From contig NZ_REFR01000001.1 of NCBI RefSeq assembly GCF_003688555.1, positions 28,936 to 92,935 of the forward strand: DNA of 64,000 nucleotides, given 5' to 3'. Source of the DNA: Eilatimonas milleporae. GTDB lineage: Bacteria > Pseudomonadota > Alphaproteobacteria > Sphingomonadales > Kordiimonadaceae. Positions 44,339-53,135 of this stretch are shown here, piece after piece. The translations under genes were made by a program, and so were the position numbers. Positions within the stretch are counted from its first letter, which is position 1. Each line of letters begins with the position of its first letter. The notes beneath the pieces were generated by a model, which was not told the DNA's origin, made no database searches, and was given only the letters and a program-made list of their open reading frames with translations.

Positions 44339-45105
44339 CTATGCCGTCAACCCGCCATCGAGCACCAGTGTGGACCCGGTGACATAAGACGCTTCCCCTG
44401 AAGCGAACCAAAGGACCGCGTTCGCGATCTCCGATGGATCGGACATCCTGCCCATGGGGGTCCGCGCGACAAGGGGGTGCTCGAAATTCTCCGCATCCTC
44501 GCCCGCCACACGGGATGCGATGTCGCGCTGCATATCGGTATCGATCAATCCCGGGCAAACCGTGTTTATCCTGATCTTATGGGGCGCGAATTCCTGGCAG
44601 GCGGATCGCGCAAGCCCAAGGATGGCGTGTTTCGAGGTGGCGTAGGCGGCTACGCCGGGCGACCCGATAAACGCGTTGATCGACGCGACGTTCACAATTA
44701 ACCGCCGCGCTCTTTCATCGCGCGCGCTTCGGCGCGCATCGCGTGGAAAACGCCGTGGAGATTGATGTTCAGGACATTGAGCCAGTTCTCGGTGTCCATC
44801 TCCATGATCGGCGCCATCTCCCCGAGGATGCCGGCATTGTTGACGCCGATATCCAGGGTTCCGAATTCGGAGACTGTCTTTTCAACCGCCCTGTCGACAT
44901 CTTCCGCGTTGGAGACATCGGCCCGAAAAAAGATCGCCGTTCCGCCCTGGTCCTGAATGCCGCGAACCACGCGTTCGCCTTCCTGTTCCCGGCGCGCGAT
45001 CAGGGAAACCCTGGCGCCTTCCGCGGCGAACCGCAGTGCCGTTGCCTCACCGACGCCGGTACTGGCCCCCGTAATGAACGCGACCTTTCCATCCAGATGT
45101 CCCAT
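44339..45105 (-). pseudogene. Short-chain dehydrogenase/reductase, frameshifted
   Basis: The 5' part starts at an ATG at 45105 with a strong GGAGGAC site: MGHLDGKVAFITGASTGVGEA (NAD(P) motif TGASTGVG), NNAGILGEM, ending KERGG and a TAA at 44698-44700. The 3' part continues in another frame: IVNVASINAFIG, the catalytic YATSKHA and the C-terminal GSTLVLDGGLTA, to 44339. Adding one base near 44698 would join GG to IVNVASI, so a single-base deletion explains both halves. All SDR catalytic residues are otherwise intact. It is either a recent pseudogene or a sequencing error. Confidence 0.88.
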
Positions 45106-45631
45106 TGCGTGTCCTCCGGAAACGGTTTGATCATGATGGTAACACGGACGCACGACTTTGGCTGTGGCGGTCGTTCGCGGCGACCGAAAGATATCAACGT
45201 CTGCTTCTGTCTCATACTGTCCGCGCCTGTGGCAAGCCCCAGGAAACAATATTGCACATTTGATATGGCGGAGCGTGAGAGAACTTGTTCAAACCTCCGC
45301 CAAGGCAGCGACGGCGGCCCGCCAACAGTTTCGCGCCCCATCGGAGCCTGGAACGCAGTGACCCGGCGTGAGGTAAAAAACCGGCGGGCCATGCGTGATG
45401 GAAATACGAACTATTCCTTCGCCATCGCACTACGATGACATGACTGTTCGGTGCGCTGCAATGATCAGTGCCGCCAAGCAATACGCAAGCGCTACGCCGC
45501 TACATTCAGGCTGTGAACCTGCCGGGCGCCTGCCGCGTATGACCGGCTGGAGCCTTTTTTTGACATTGTGCTTCGCGCCAGATGTTCCTATATTGTTCTC
45601 GTCGCATGCACCACACTGGGAGATTTGTGGG
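45106..45631. other. Intergenic region before the GFA gene
   Basis: More than 500 nt with no recognised gene. It contains a 56-nt segment (45383-45438) homologous to 46127-46182 that looks like a gene tail. Nothing else could be identified. Confidence 0.5.
45383..45438 (+). pseudogene. Gene-tail remnant ending RDGNTNYSFAIALR
   Basis: In the frame ending with the TGA at 45436-45438 the peptide reads ...AMRDGNTNYSFAIALR. The segment is about 71% identical over 56 nt, ungapped, to 46127-46182, whose peptide is ...AVRDKNAHYVLTIALR. Both end in IALR and a stop. They look like C-termini of a common protein family. The rest of the gene is missing here. Confidence 0.45.
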
Positions 45632-46024
45632 ATGATTGAGGGAAGCTGCTGTTGTGGCGCTATCAAATTCCAACTGGCGTCCGAACCGTCCATGATGGGC
45701 ACGTGCCATTGTTCCCGGTGCCGAAAGGCCGGCGCAAGCGCCATTGTCTTCGTCAAGAAAGAAGAACTGACGTGGATTAGAGGCAAGGATCAGGTAGTGC
45801 TGTATCAGCCGGAAGCCCCTTACAAGTATGGCAGGTGTTTCTGCAAAATCTGCGGCACCTCTCTTGGTGAAATCCTGTCCGGGGAAGACAGTTTCCCGAT
45901 TGCGGCTAACGCGCTCGACACGGAAACCGGCCTCAAGAACCAATTTCACGAGTTTGTTTCCGAGAAGCCTGCTTGGTACGAAATTTGTGACGACGCCCCT
46001 CAGTCTGAAGGTCATCCTCCGTAG
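45632..46024 (+). CDS. GFA (glutathione-dependent formaldehyde-activating) family protein
   Basis: A 130-residue zinc-binding protein of the GFA/CENP-V fold. Cysteines: SCCCGAI near 5, CHCSRCRKAG near 25 and CFCKICGTSLGE near 70-80. The ATG at 45632 gives the typical MIEGSCxCGA start, with GGG upstream. Proteins of this fold are usually annotated as formaldehyde-activating, but few have that activity proved, so the reaction is uncertain. It stands alone between two related gene-tail remnants. Confidence 0.88.
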   Translation: MIEGSCCCGAIKFQLASEPSMMGTCHCSRCRKAGASAIVFVKKEELTWIRGKDQVVLYQPEAPYKYGRCFCKICGTSLGEILSGEDSFPIAANALDTETGLKNQFHEFVSEKPAWYEICDDAPQSEGHPP

Positions 46025-46341
46025 TCACTGGAGTTCGGTTGCTGTTCCAACGAAAGCAATAGCAGCATTGTCCGTAAAGCGGTCATCGAGCTGCCGGAGT
46101 GGAATATCGGGCAATCGGCGGCAAATGGCGGGCCGTGCGAGATAAAAATGCGCACTACGTTCTCACTATAGCCCTACGATAAATCAGTGCCAAACGCGAC
46201 GTTCTTTCCTGTTACCTGCCAGAACACGCAATCGCGCTACGTCACTTTCAGAAGACGTCGTAGCTACCGCGTCGACCATAACAGTGCGCGAAACCGTGGA
46301 CGGAGAATCGGGCGCGGTGTTTGGGTTGCTGGCGCGTGGCG
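46025..46341. other. Intergenic region after the GFA gene
   Basis: About 317 nt between convergent genes. It holds the second gene-tail remnant (46112-46182). The remaining sequence contains no recognised gene. Confidence 0.5.
46112..46182 (+). pseudogene. Gene-tail remnant ending RDKNAHYVLTIALR
   Basis: In the frame ending at the TAA at 46180-46182 the peptide reads VEYRAIGGKWRAVRDKNAHY and then VLTIALR. Its last 56 nt match 45383-45438. No start or upstream domain is visible. Confidence 0.45.
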
Positions 46342-46935
46342 CTATTCGCTCGTGCCGGTCGGAGAGAGGCCGCGCCAGAGCAGCCGTATCGTTTCGCGCC
46401 GGCGCTCCCCATCGGGTGGCGTCTTCAACAGAGCGGCGGACAAGGCCTCTCCGTGCACGACGGAAATCAAAAGCCCGGCCATGGCGCTTCCGTCGCCGCT
46501 GCGGATGCGGCCCTTTTGGGCGAGGTCGCCAAGCCGTATGCCGAGGGCGCCGACCAAACCGGACTCCATCATTGGCTGATGCGCGTCGGCCAGGTGATCG
46601 GCGCGGAACGCCGTATGTGTGGCCAGTTGAACGAAGAGCGGCGCCACGGTTTCAAAGTACCGATACAGACGCTCGGCGACATCGGCGAGATAGGCTTCCG
46701 TTTCCTCGGGCGCTCGCGGCGGGTCGCCGAGCAGGCCGTCAAGGTCCGGCGGCGGCGGCGCCATGGCGGCGAAGAAGAGATCGTCCTTGGAGCCGAAGCG
46801 CTGATAGAGCACGGCCTGCGAGATGCCGGCCGCCTCGGCGATCTCGCGCGTCGTGGCGAGTTGGCCGCGATCGAGAAACGCCAGGCGGGCCGCTTTAAGA
46901 ATGTCCTCGTCTTCGACTGTGCGTGCGCGTCCCAT
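46342..46935 (-). CDS. TetR-family regulator of an ABC exporter
   Basis: A 197-residue regulator: helix-turn-helix ATTREIAEAAGISQAVLYQRFGSKDDLFFAAM (by position about 28-59). It is the third gene after a FtsX-type permease (13-nt gap) on the same strand, an arrangement typical of drug-exporter operons with their own repressor. The probable operator is the 9-bp palindrome at 50093-50118, upstream of the operon. The inducer is unknown. Confidence 0.85.
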   Translation of the reverse strand: MGRARTVEDEDILKAARLAFLDRGQLATTREIAEAAGISQAVLYQRFGSKDDLFFAAMAPPPPDLDGLLGDPPRAPEETEAYLADVAERLYRYFETVAPLFVQLATHTAFRADHLADAHQPMMESGLVGALGIRLGDLAQKGRIRSGDGSAMAGLLISVVHGEALSAALLKTPPDGERRRETIRLLWRGLSPTGTSE

Positions 46936-46948
46936 TTATCCTTCAGCC

Positions 46949-49348
46949 TCATTCATAGGCGATGGCGTCACAAACCGGCGTCCTCATGGCGCGCCGCGCC
47001 GGGCCGATACAGGCGATCAGCGTCAGCACCAGGGCCAGTACGGTCCACGCCAGAACGCCCATCGGCGAAAACACCAGCGGCAAGGTCAGATGAAGACCAT
47101 GACTCCCCACAATATAGGCGACGGCCATCGATAAGGGGGCCGAAAGGATGCCGGCAAGAAGAACGCTGGCGAGCGCGATGGCGTAACCTTCGGTGAGGAT
47201 GATCGTCCTCACGGCCACTGGGCGCGCGCCCACGGCGCGGATGACGCCGATCTCCCGCGTCCGTTCAAGGACGTTCAACCCCATCGACGCGGCAAGGCCC
47301 AATCCGCCAACGGTGACGGCCGCGAGCGCTGCCGCCGACAGCAGCGCCAGCAGGATCGCGAAGTGGTCGACCATGGCCTGCCGTAAGGCCGGGCGCGTGA
47401 ACAGGAGCGCCGGCATGGAGCCCGCGTCCACGATCACCTCCTCGATCCGACTGGCAAGGCGGTCTTCCGTACCGGGATCGGCTGCGACCCGAATGACGCC
47501 GGCAAGGCCGTCGGCGCCCGCCAGTTCGGCGAAGGTGGGCGGGTTCGTGTAAAGCGACGGCTCGGCGACCTCCTCGATGATGCCGACGATGCGTCCATTC
47601 ACCGAACGCGGGCCAAGCGCGAGTTGCACGTCGGCCCCGATGACCAGCGCGGGTTCTATGGCCTGAAGGTTGCGGTTGACGACCAGTTCCCCGATTTGCG
47701 CCGCTTCGGGCCATCGTCCTTCGACGATCGGCGCATCGAGCAAAGCGGTGTCGGCCGGCGGCGCCAAAAGACCGTATCGCCCGCGACTCCGGTCGGCGCT
47801 CTCTTGCGTCTTCAGCGCAACCAGAGCGCCGCCCCAGGCCTCCGCACGGGAGACGCCCGGCAGGACGTTGATGTCGGCGAGAATGGGCGCGGCGTCGACG
47901 GGCCTCAAGAGCCGAACGTCGATGTCATCGCCCCGGCGGTCCAGCGACCGGTCGACGGCGGCGATCAGGCTGACATGGACATTCGCGGCGGTCATGAGGG
48001 CGGCGCCGCCCAGCGCCAGGGCGAACAGCGTCAGCCAAAGCCGCGCGGGGCGGCGGAAGCTGTTGCGCACGGCCAGCACGGTGGGCCGCCCCAATCCTCC
48101 CAGCAGGCTGCCCAATAGTGTTTTGGCGCGCCCGCGTGTCCTGGGCGCTGTGATGCCGGGGTCCTGCAAGGCTTTCTGCACCGGCATGCGCGCGGCGCGG
48201 ATAATCGGGATCGCGGCGGCGACAAGCGGCACGGCCAGGCCGATGCCGACGATCGCCAGCAAGGTCGTGGTCCCCACCGCATAGCTGGCCACATCGAGAT
48301 TGAGCTGCTGTGCGGCATAGGTCGAAAACGACCGGGCGCCGAGCAAACCCGCGCCAAGACCCAGCAGCACGGCAGGCGCGGCGAGAGCGGCGATCATGGC
48401 GAGATAGATCGCGGTAATGTCCGATGATCGCGCGCCGATCGTCTTCATCACGCCGATCTGGCGGGCCTGCCGGGCCAGGAAGGCGGCGATAACACTCGCC
48501 GCCAGCGCGCCGCTCAGCACCAGCGCCAGCGCGCTGAACACGCTGAGGAGCAGCAGCATCGTCGTCATGTGATCGGCATGCGGATGACGGCGTGGCGGAA
48601 CCTCGACGCGCGAGACATCGTGACCGGCCTCAGCCAGCCAGTCCGCGACGGAATCGGCGACACGCGCCGCAACCGACCGGTCGCTCCCCATGTCATCGGC
48701 GACGGTGATGCGCAGTTCGTCCAGATGGCCGCCGAGGCCGAGGTCGGCCAGGGTTTCGCGGCTGGCGTAGGCGTAAGCCGCGTTGTCCTGCCAGCCGGGC
48801 GCAAGCGCGGGATCGTGCACGACGCCCCGGATCGGCAGGGACGCCAATGCACCGCCTGGAACCCGCACGGTAATGGTGTCGCCGACGCTGGCGTTCGGGC
48901 CAACGTCCGTAACAGCGCCCAGCACCGGCAGCCCGGATCGCTCAACAAGGACCGCGCCGCGCTCAGGCGGCCACCCACCTTCCAGCGCCGCGAATGCCGA
49001 GACGCGCAGATCGGCGAAATCCCGCACGCCGAACAGCAGCAATGTGCGCCAATCCCCAGGCGTCACTTCGACCCGTGCGCGCACCAGCCGCCTTGCGTCG
49101 GCGTCGACGACACCCGGCAGTGCCCGCACGTCTTCGAGAATCTGGCTGTCCACATCCTCAAGCCAGACCACGACGGCGGGCGGCTTTGCCGTGGCGAAGC
49201 TCGCGGGAATCTCGCGCAGCAGAACCGACCGCGCCCCGAGGGCGACGGTGAACGCCGCCGCGCCGAGCGCGATGGCGAGGAAGACGAGAAGCGCGCGCCC
49301 CGGCTGCCCGGTCAGATCGCCGGCGACCTTCCTGACGCGCGGGCTCAT
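46949..49348 (-). CDS. FtsX-like ABC transporter permease
   Basis: A 799-residue inner-membrane permease with two FtsX-type units. Hydrophobic segments near 12-34, 262-290, 315-340, 360-385, 425-450, 680-705, 725-755 and 765-785 flank two large extracytoplasmic domains. It overlaps the partner ATPase by four bases. The family includes LolCE/MacB-type exporters and YbbP-like proteins; the substrate (lipid, peptide or drug) cannot be told. The start at 49348 is an ATG. Confidence 0.87.
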   Translation of the reverse strand: MSPRVRKVAGDLTGQPGRALLVFLAIALGAAAFTVALGARSVLLREIPASFATAKPPAVVVWLEDVDSQILEDVRALPGVVDADARRLVRARVEVTPGDWRTLLLFGVRDFADLRVSAFAALEGGWPPERGAVLVERSGLPVLGAVTDVGPNASVGDTITVRVPGGALASLPIRGVVHDPALAPGWQDNAAYAYASRETLADLGLGGHLDELRITVADDMGSDRSVAARVADSVADWLAEAGHDVSRVEVPPRRHPHADHMTTMLLLLSVFSALALVLSGALAASVIAAFLARQARQIGVMKTIGARSSDITAIYLAMIAALAAPAVLLGLGAGLLGARSFSTYAAQQLNLDVASYAVGTTTLLAIVGIGLAVPLVAAAIPIIRAARMPVQKALQDPGITAPRTRGRAKTLLGSLLGGLGRPTVLAVRNSFRRPARLWLTLFALALGGAALMTAANVHVSLIAAVDRSLDRRGDDIDVRLLRPVDAAPILADINVLPGVSRAEAWGGALVALKTQESADRSRGRYGLLAPPADTALLDAPIVEGRWPEAAQIGELVVNRNLQAIEPALVIGADVQLALGPRSVNGRIVGIIEEVAEPSLYTNPPTFAELAGADGLAGVIRVAADPGTEDRLASRIEEVIVDAGSMPALLFTRPALRQAMVDHFAILLALLSAAALAAVTVGGLGLAASMGLNVLERTREIGVIRAVGARPVAVRTIILTEGYAIALASVLLAGILSAPLSMAVAYIVGSHGLHLTLPLVFSPMGVLAWTVLALVLTLIACIGPARRAMRTPVCDAIAYE

Positions 49349-50067
49349 TGCGCCCCGACCCTGGTCTTGTCCTGCTTTGCCCTGTCTTCGACGATCATGC
49401 CGTCGGACAGGCGGATCAGGCGGTCCGCGCGCGCCGCGACATCGTTATCGTGGGTGACGACGATGACGGCGCGCCCATCGTCGGCCAGCGCGGTCAGGAG
49501 GCCCATGACCGTGGCGGCGGAGTCCGTGTCCAGATTGCCCGTCGGTTCGTCCGCGACGAGGAGCTTCGGATCGTTGGCGATGGCGCGCGCGATGGCCGCG
49601 CGTTGTTGCTGGCCGCCCGACAGCGTGCCGGGCAGTTTGTCGGCCTGGTCGGCGATGCCGACGCGATCGAGCAAGGCCAGCGCACGGCTGCGGCGGTCCC
49701 GCGCCGGGACGGCCCCGACGAAATCCATGGCGAGCAGGATGTTCTCCAGGATCGTCAAGGTGGGCAACAGTTGAAAGAACTGGAAGACGACACCGACTTG
49801 CGAGCCGCGCCATTTCGCCAGCCGGTCTTCGCTTAGGGCCCCAAGCGAAACGCCCGACACGTCCACCGAACCGGTGCTTGGATGGTCGAGACCGGCGATC
49901 AGGTGGAGCAATGTGGATTTGCCGCTGCCCGAACGACCGACGATCGCGGTCATACTGCTTGCCGGGATCGAGCAGGTCACGCCCTTGAGGGCATCGAACG
50001 AAGGACCGTCAGGCCGCCTGTAGCGCTTTGAAACGTTTCGAAGGTCTATCAACGCGGGATCGGACAC
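49345..50067 (-). CDS. LolD/MacB-type ABC transporter ATP-binding protein
   Basis: A 240-residue ATPase: Walker A VGRSGSGKSTLLH near 43, the Q-loop, signature LSGGQQQRAAIARAIA near 149 and Walker B LLVADEPTGNLD near 169. The start is a GTG (50065-50067) with GGAGG six bases upstream. It is the first gene of the ATPase-permease-TetR operon. The operator-like palindrome lies 26-51 nt upstream. Confidence 0.92.
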   Translation of the reverse strand: MSDPALIDLRNVSKRYRRPDGPSFDALKGVTCSIPASSMTAIVGRSGSGKSTLLHLIAGLDHPSTGSVDVSGVSLGALSEDRLAKWRGSQVGVVFQFFQLLPTLTILENILLAMDFVGAVPARDRRSRALALLDRVGIADQADKLPGTLSGGQQQRAAIARAIANDPKLLVADEPTGNLDTDSAATVMGLLTALADDGRAVIVVTHDNDVAARADRLIRLSDGMIVEDRAKQDKTRVGAQ

Positions 50068-50092
50068 ATCCGGCCTCCATGGATCTCATTTC

Positions 50093-50118
50093 AATATAAG
50101 CGGTTGATTGCTTATATT
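50093..50118. promoter_or_regulatory. Palindromic operator of the TetR-ABC operon
   Basis: AATATAAGC (50093-50101), eight-base spacer GGTTGATT, GCTTATATT (50110-50118): a perfect 9-bp inverted repeat placed just upstream of the ATPase start. Size and place fit a TetR dimer site, and the operon encodes a TetR protein. Confidence 0.75.
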
Positions 50119-50287
50119 AGATAGCGGGCATCGGCAGGTGAACGCAACCGCCTTTCTCACGGCGCTGCGTTTTAGGGAGCTAAGGGTTTGGAGTCACGGC
50201 TGAACCCGATTGGGTTTCAATTGGGTGAAACAGGGATCCTTACCGCTCTTCTTTCTCGATTGTTCCATACTTGAAGGAATGCATTTG

Positions 50288-50337
50288 ACTCCGACTAAAA
50301 AAATCGTAGTTTGAACTTAGATAAAACCAGTCGGAGT
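50288..50337. promoter_or_regulatory. Inverted repeat around the Rrf2 promoter
   Basis: ACTCCGACT (50288-50296) and AGTCGGAGT (50329-50337) are perfect 9-bp inverted repeats 32 nt apart. The right arm includes the GGAG ribosome site of the Rrf2 gene. The spacer is AT-rich and would hold the promoter. Autoregulation by the Rrf2 protein is likely. Confidence 0.7.
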
Positions 50338-50342
50338 TTAAA

Positions 50343-50888
50343 ATGAGTCATTTTGGCGCTGGAACGGAATATGCGCTGCATTGCCTGTTGTTCCTGACAG
50401 ACGGCGAGACAGCCCATTCTCCGGGGTCCCGCGACCTTGCTGACTTTCAGGGCATCTCACCGAGCTATGTGGCGAAGCTCTTCACGTCGCTCGAACGCGC
50501 CGGTATCGTGTCGTCCACGCAGGGTGCAAAGGGCGGTTTTCGCCTCAGCCGTCCCGCGTCCGACATCTCGGTATTGGACGTCGTTGACGCGGTCGAAGGG
50601 CGCAAGTCCATCTTCCAATGCAGGAACATCCGTGTGAATTGCGCGCTTTTCGGAGAAAAAGCGCCGGCCTGGGCCGGAAGCGGCCTCTGCGCCATTCATC
50701 AGGTCATGATCGACGCTGAAGAGAAGATGCGTGAAGAACTGGCCCGCGTGACGCTCTCCGATCTGAATGACAGCGTATCGGCGAAGGCGCCGGCCGGCTT
50801 CACCCCAAAGGTCATCGACTGGTTCGCCGACAGGCAAGCGGACAGGTTCCGCGCGCGGTCGCCGCGGAAATCGTCACAGGAACAATAA
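50343..50888 (+). CDS. Rrf2-family transcriptional regulator
   Basis: A 181-residue winged-helix regulator. SHFGAGTEYALHCLLFL at the N-terminus, SYVAKLFTSLERAGIVSSTQGAKGGFRLSRP (by position 40-70) and a late region with Cys residues (FQCRNIRVNCALF ... LCAIHQ). The Cys residues could bind a metal or FeS centre or sense redox state. It is 24 nt upstream of a flavodoxin-like reductase on the same strand, which it probably controls. A 9-bp inverted repeat spans its promoter. Confidence 0.87.
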   Translation: MSHFGAGTEYALHCLLFLTDGETAHSPGSRDLADFQGISPSYVAKLFTSLERAGIVSSTQGAKGGFRLSRPASDISVLDVVDAVEGRKSIFQCRNIRVNCALFGEKAPAWAGSGLCAIHQVMIDAEEKMREELARVTLSDLNDSVSAKAPAGFTPKVIDWFADRQADRFRARSPRKSSQEQ

Positions 50889-50912
50889 CGCAACGCCCAG
50901 GAGTGAAAGAAG

Positions 50913-51500
50913 ATGTCCAGGATCGCTGTCGTTCATCATACCGGGTACGGTCACACACTTTGGTTGACAAAGGCTGTCATCGAAGGCGTTCAAAAGGTTG
51001 ATCATGCCAGTGTCATCGACGTCCCTGTCGCTGAGGCGGAAAGCCGGATGGAGGAGATCGATCGGGCCGACGCCATCATCATGGGCTGCCCCACCTATAT
51101 GGGCACCGTATCGGCTGACATGAAAAAATTCATGGAGCTGACATCCGGGAAGTATTTGGAACAAGCCTGGTCCAATAAGATTGCGGCCGGATATACCAAT
51201 TCCGGCGGCTATGCCGGCGATAAACTCTCCACACTGATGGCCATGGTGGTGTTCGCCGCTCAGCATGGCATGACATGGGTATCGCTTGGCCTGGCGACCG
51301 GATGCGCCGCCCGTCACGATGATATCGACAGTGCGCGCAATGCCACCGGCGCCTATCTGGGCGCGGTAAGCCGTTCGCCTGTCGATGTGGACGCCGATCA
51401 CGGCTTGACGCAAGGCGACCGTGAAACCGGCGTTCACCTGGGGATACGCGTTGCCGAAATGGCGGCCCGCTTCATCCCTCGCCGAACGGTGCCGGCCTGA
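50913..51500 (+). CDS. Flavodoxin-fold NAD(P)H:FMN/quinone reductase-like protein
   Basis: A 195-residue protein with the flavodoxin FMN motif VVHHTGYGHTLWLTKAV near 6-22, GCPTYMGTVSADMKKFM near 58-74 and a GG-rich loop (YTNSGGYAGDKLSTL near 93). It belongs to the WrbA/flavodoxin_2 superfamily, so two-electron reduction of quinones or nitro compounds is possible. It is paired with an Rrf2 regulator, which suggests an electrophile or redox-stress response. A 14-bp repeat array begins inside the stop codon region. Confidence 0.85.
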   Translation: MSRIAVVHHTGYGHTLWLTKAVIEGVQKVDHASVIDVPVAEAESRMEEIDRADAIIMGCPTYMGTVSADMKKFMELTSGKYLEQAWSNKIAAGYTNSGGYAGDKLSTLMAMVVFAAQHGMTWVSLGLATGCAARHDDIDSARNATGAYLGAVSRSPVDVDADHGLTQGDRETGVHLGIRVAEMAARFIPRRTVPA

Positions 51501-51537
51501 GTGGTGTTGCCTGAGTGGTGCTGCCTGAGTGGTGCTG
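51496..51537. repeat. 14-bp tandem repeat, three copies, starting in the stop codon region
   Basis: CCTGAGTGGTGTTG followed by two copies of CCTGAGTGGTGCTG, and a partial fourth copy. The stop codon of the upstream gene (51498-51500) is inside the first unit. The unit length is not a multiple of three. Confidence 0.9.
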
Positions 51538-51851
51538 TCTGAGTGTCGCTAACGGGCACGCGTCACCCCTTGGCGCGAAACCCCGAACGGTGGAAGGAAC
51601 CGGGGACTTCGAAGTCGCCCGGTGTAAACGCCTTTGTTTTCCAGGCGTTCATCCTGATGCCCGCAGTAACGTCCCGCTTTTTTTCGCCAGCATCGTCCGC
51701 GCCGGCGCCCATGATTTTGACGGCTGTCGCGCCGGGCCGGAGGACCAATTTGCATATACAATTTGCATATGCAAATTGGTCTTCTAAAGCGGCCTGAATA
51801 CCGCACTGCTTCAGGCGGTGCGTGTGCGGCGCGCCGCACACGCCCGTGTCC
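51501..51851. other. Intergenic region between convergent genes
   Basis: Apart from the repeat array and the AT-rich palindrome at 51743-51781 I find no gene with support. Overlapping short frames on both strands around 51543-51841 have no recognisable motif. Confidence 0.5.
51743..51781. repeat. AT-rich 15-bp inverted repeat with an internal direct copy
   Basis: GACCAATTTGCATAT (51743-51757), a nine-base loop, and ATATGCAAATTGGTC (51767-51781). The 12-mer CAATTTGCATAT occurs twice directly (51746, 51759) and once inverted, so AATTTGCATATGCAAATT is itself an 18-nt perfect palindrome. No U-run follows on either strand. It could be a protein-binding site or a hairpin at the end of two convergent transcripts. 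Confidence 0.8.
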
Positions 51852-53135
51852 CTAGCTGTCGCGTTTTTGCAGATCTTCCGGCAGTTTCCGCCCGCCCTGC
51901 CAGAACAGCAGCGCCTTCACCAGAACGATGCTGACGGCGATGGTCAGGGCTTCGCGCAGGCTTTCCCGTCCCGTCATTTCCCGCAGGATATCGCTGATAC
52001 CCCCGACCATCAGCGGGCCGAGCCCGAGACCGATCAGGTTCAGCACGAAGAACAGCAGCGCCGAGGCGACCGCCCGCATGCGCGGCTCCACCAGGCGGTG
52101 GGCGACCGCGATGCTGGGCGCCAGATACATGGTGCCTAGGATCGCCGCCAGGAGATAGGTGCCGAGGACGATCGCCGTCCCCTCCACGTTAAAGGCGACA
52201 AGGGCCAGCGGCACCGCCAGCACCGCGCTGATCCCCGGCAGCCACAGATACCAGCGCGCATCCCGCCTGCCGACCCGGTCCGTCAGATAGCCGCCGAGAA
52301 AAGTCCCCGCCATGCCGCCAAGGCCGCCTGTCAGCGCCAGGGCGATGCCCACCTCCGAGACGGAAAAGCCGTGATAGCGGATCAGGAAGGACGCCATGAA
52401 ATTGCCCGTGCCGTAACTGAAGAAAGCCGACATGGCACAGGCCAGCGCGAAATAGCGGAAGGATTTCAGCCCCGCCACATAGTGCAGGCTTTCCACAAAG
52501 CCGGGGCGCGTATCCTCGGACGCACCGCCAAGGGTCCGCACCGGTTCCGGCACGCTCAGACGCAAGAGGACGGCCAGCAGCACTCCGGGGATGCCCAGGA
52601 TCAGGAAGGTGGTGCGCCAGCCATAGGCCTCGCTGAGAAACCCGCCGAGCAGATAGCCCAGCAGCACGCCCAGATACAGCCCGGACGAATAGATGGACAG
52701 CGCGGTGGCGCGCCGCTTCGGTTCATACAGGTCGGAAATCATCGAATGGGCCGGCGGGCTGCACCCGGCTTCCCCGACGCCGACGCCGACACGGGCCGCC
52801 GCCAGTTGCCAGAAGGACTGCACCAGGCCCGACAGGGCGGTCATCCCGCTCCAGATCGCCAGCGCCAGCGCGATGATATCGCGCCGGTTGGTCCGATCCG
52901 ACATCCAGGCGACGGGTATGCCGATCACGGTATAGAACAGGGCAAAGGCAAGGCCCGACAGCATACCCAGTTGCGTGTCGTTCAGTCCCAGGTCGGTTTT
53001 GATCAGTTCCTGCATCACCACCAGAATCTGGCGGTCGATGAAATTGAAGGCGTAGACGATTGTCAGAATAAACAATGTGTAACGGCGCAGCCGTTGGGGC
53101 GGCGCCATTGCGCCGCCGTGGACAACATCCCTCAT
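51852..53135 (-). CDS. MFS transporter (spinster-like family)
   Basis: A 427-residue transporter with 12 hydrophobic segments. N-terminal YTLFILTIVYAFNFIDRQILVV near 18-39, signature DRTNRRDIIALAL near 80-92 and GVGEAGCSPPAHSMISDLYEPKRRATALS near 117-145 (by position). This is the pattern of spinster-type MFS proteins, often lipid or organic acid carriers. The start is the ATG at 53135. The direction is minus, away from the M19 dipeptidase. The substrate is unknown. Confidence 0.88.
   Translation of the reverse strand: MRDVVHGGAMAPPQRLRRYTLFILTIVYAFNFIDRQILVVMQELIKTDLGLNDTQLGMLSGLAFALFYTVIGIPVAWMSDRTNRRDIIALALAIWSGMTALSGLVQSFWQLAAARVGVGVGEAGCSPPAHSMISDLYEPKRRATALSIYSSGLYLGVLLGYLLGGFLSEAYGWRTTFLILGIPGVLLAVLLRLSVPEPVRTLGGASEDTRPGFVESLHYVAGLKSFRYFALACAMSAFFSYGTGNFMASFLIRYHGFSVSEVGIALALTGGLGGMAGTFLGGYLTDRVGRRDARWYLWLPGISAVLAVPLALVAFNVEGTAIVLGTYLLAAILGTMYLAPSIAVAHRLVEPRMRAVASALLFFVLNLIGLGLGPLMVGGISDILREMTGRESLREALTIAVSIVLVKALLFWQGGRKLPEDLQKRDS

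Noticed and set aside
51543..51841. Short overlapping reading frames on both strands
   Set aside because: They overlap each other and the AT-rich palindrome, and show no motif or ribosome site.
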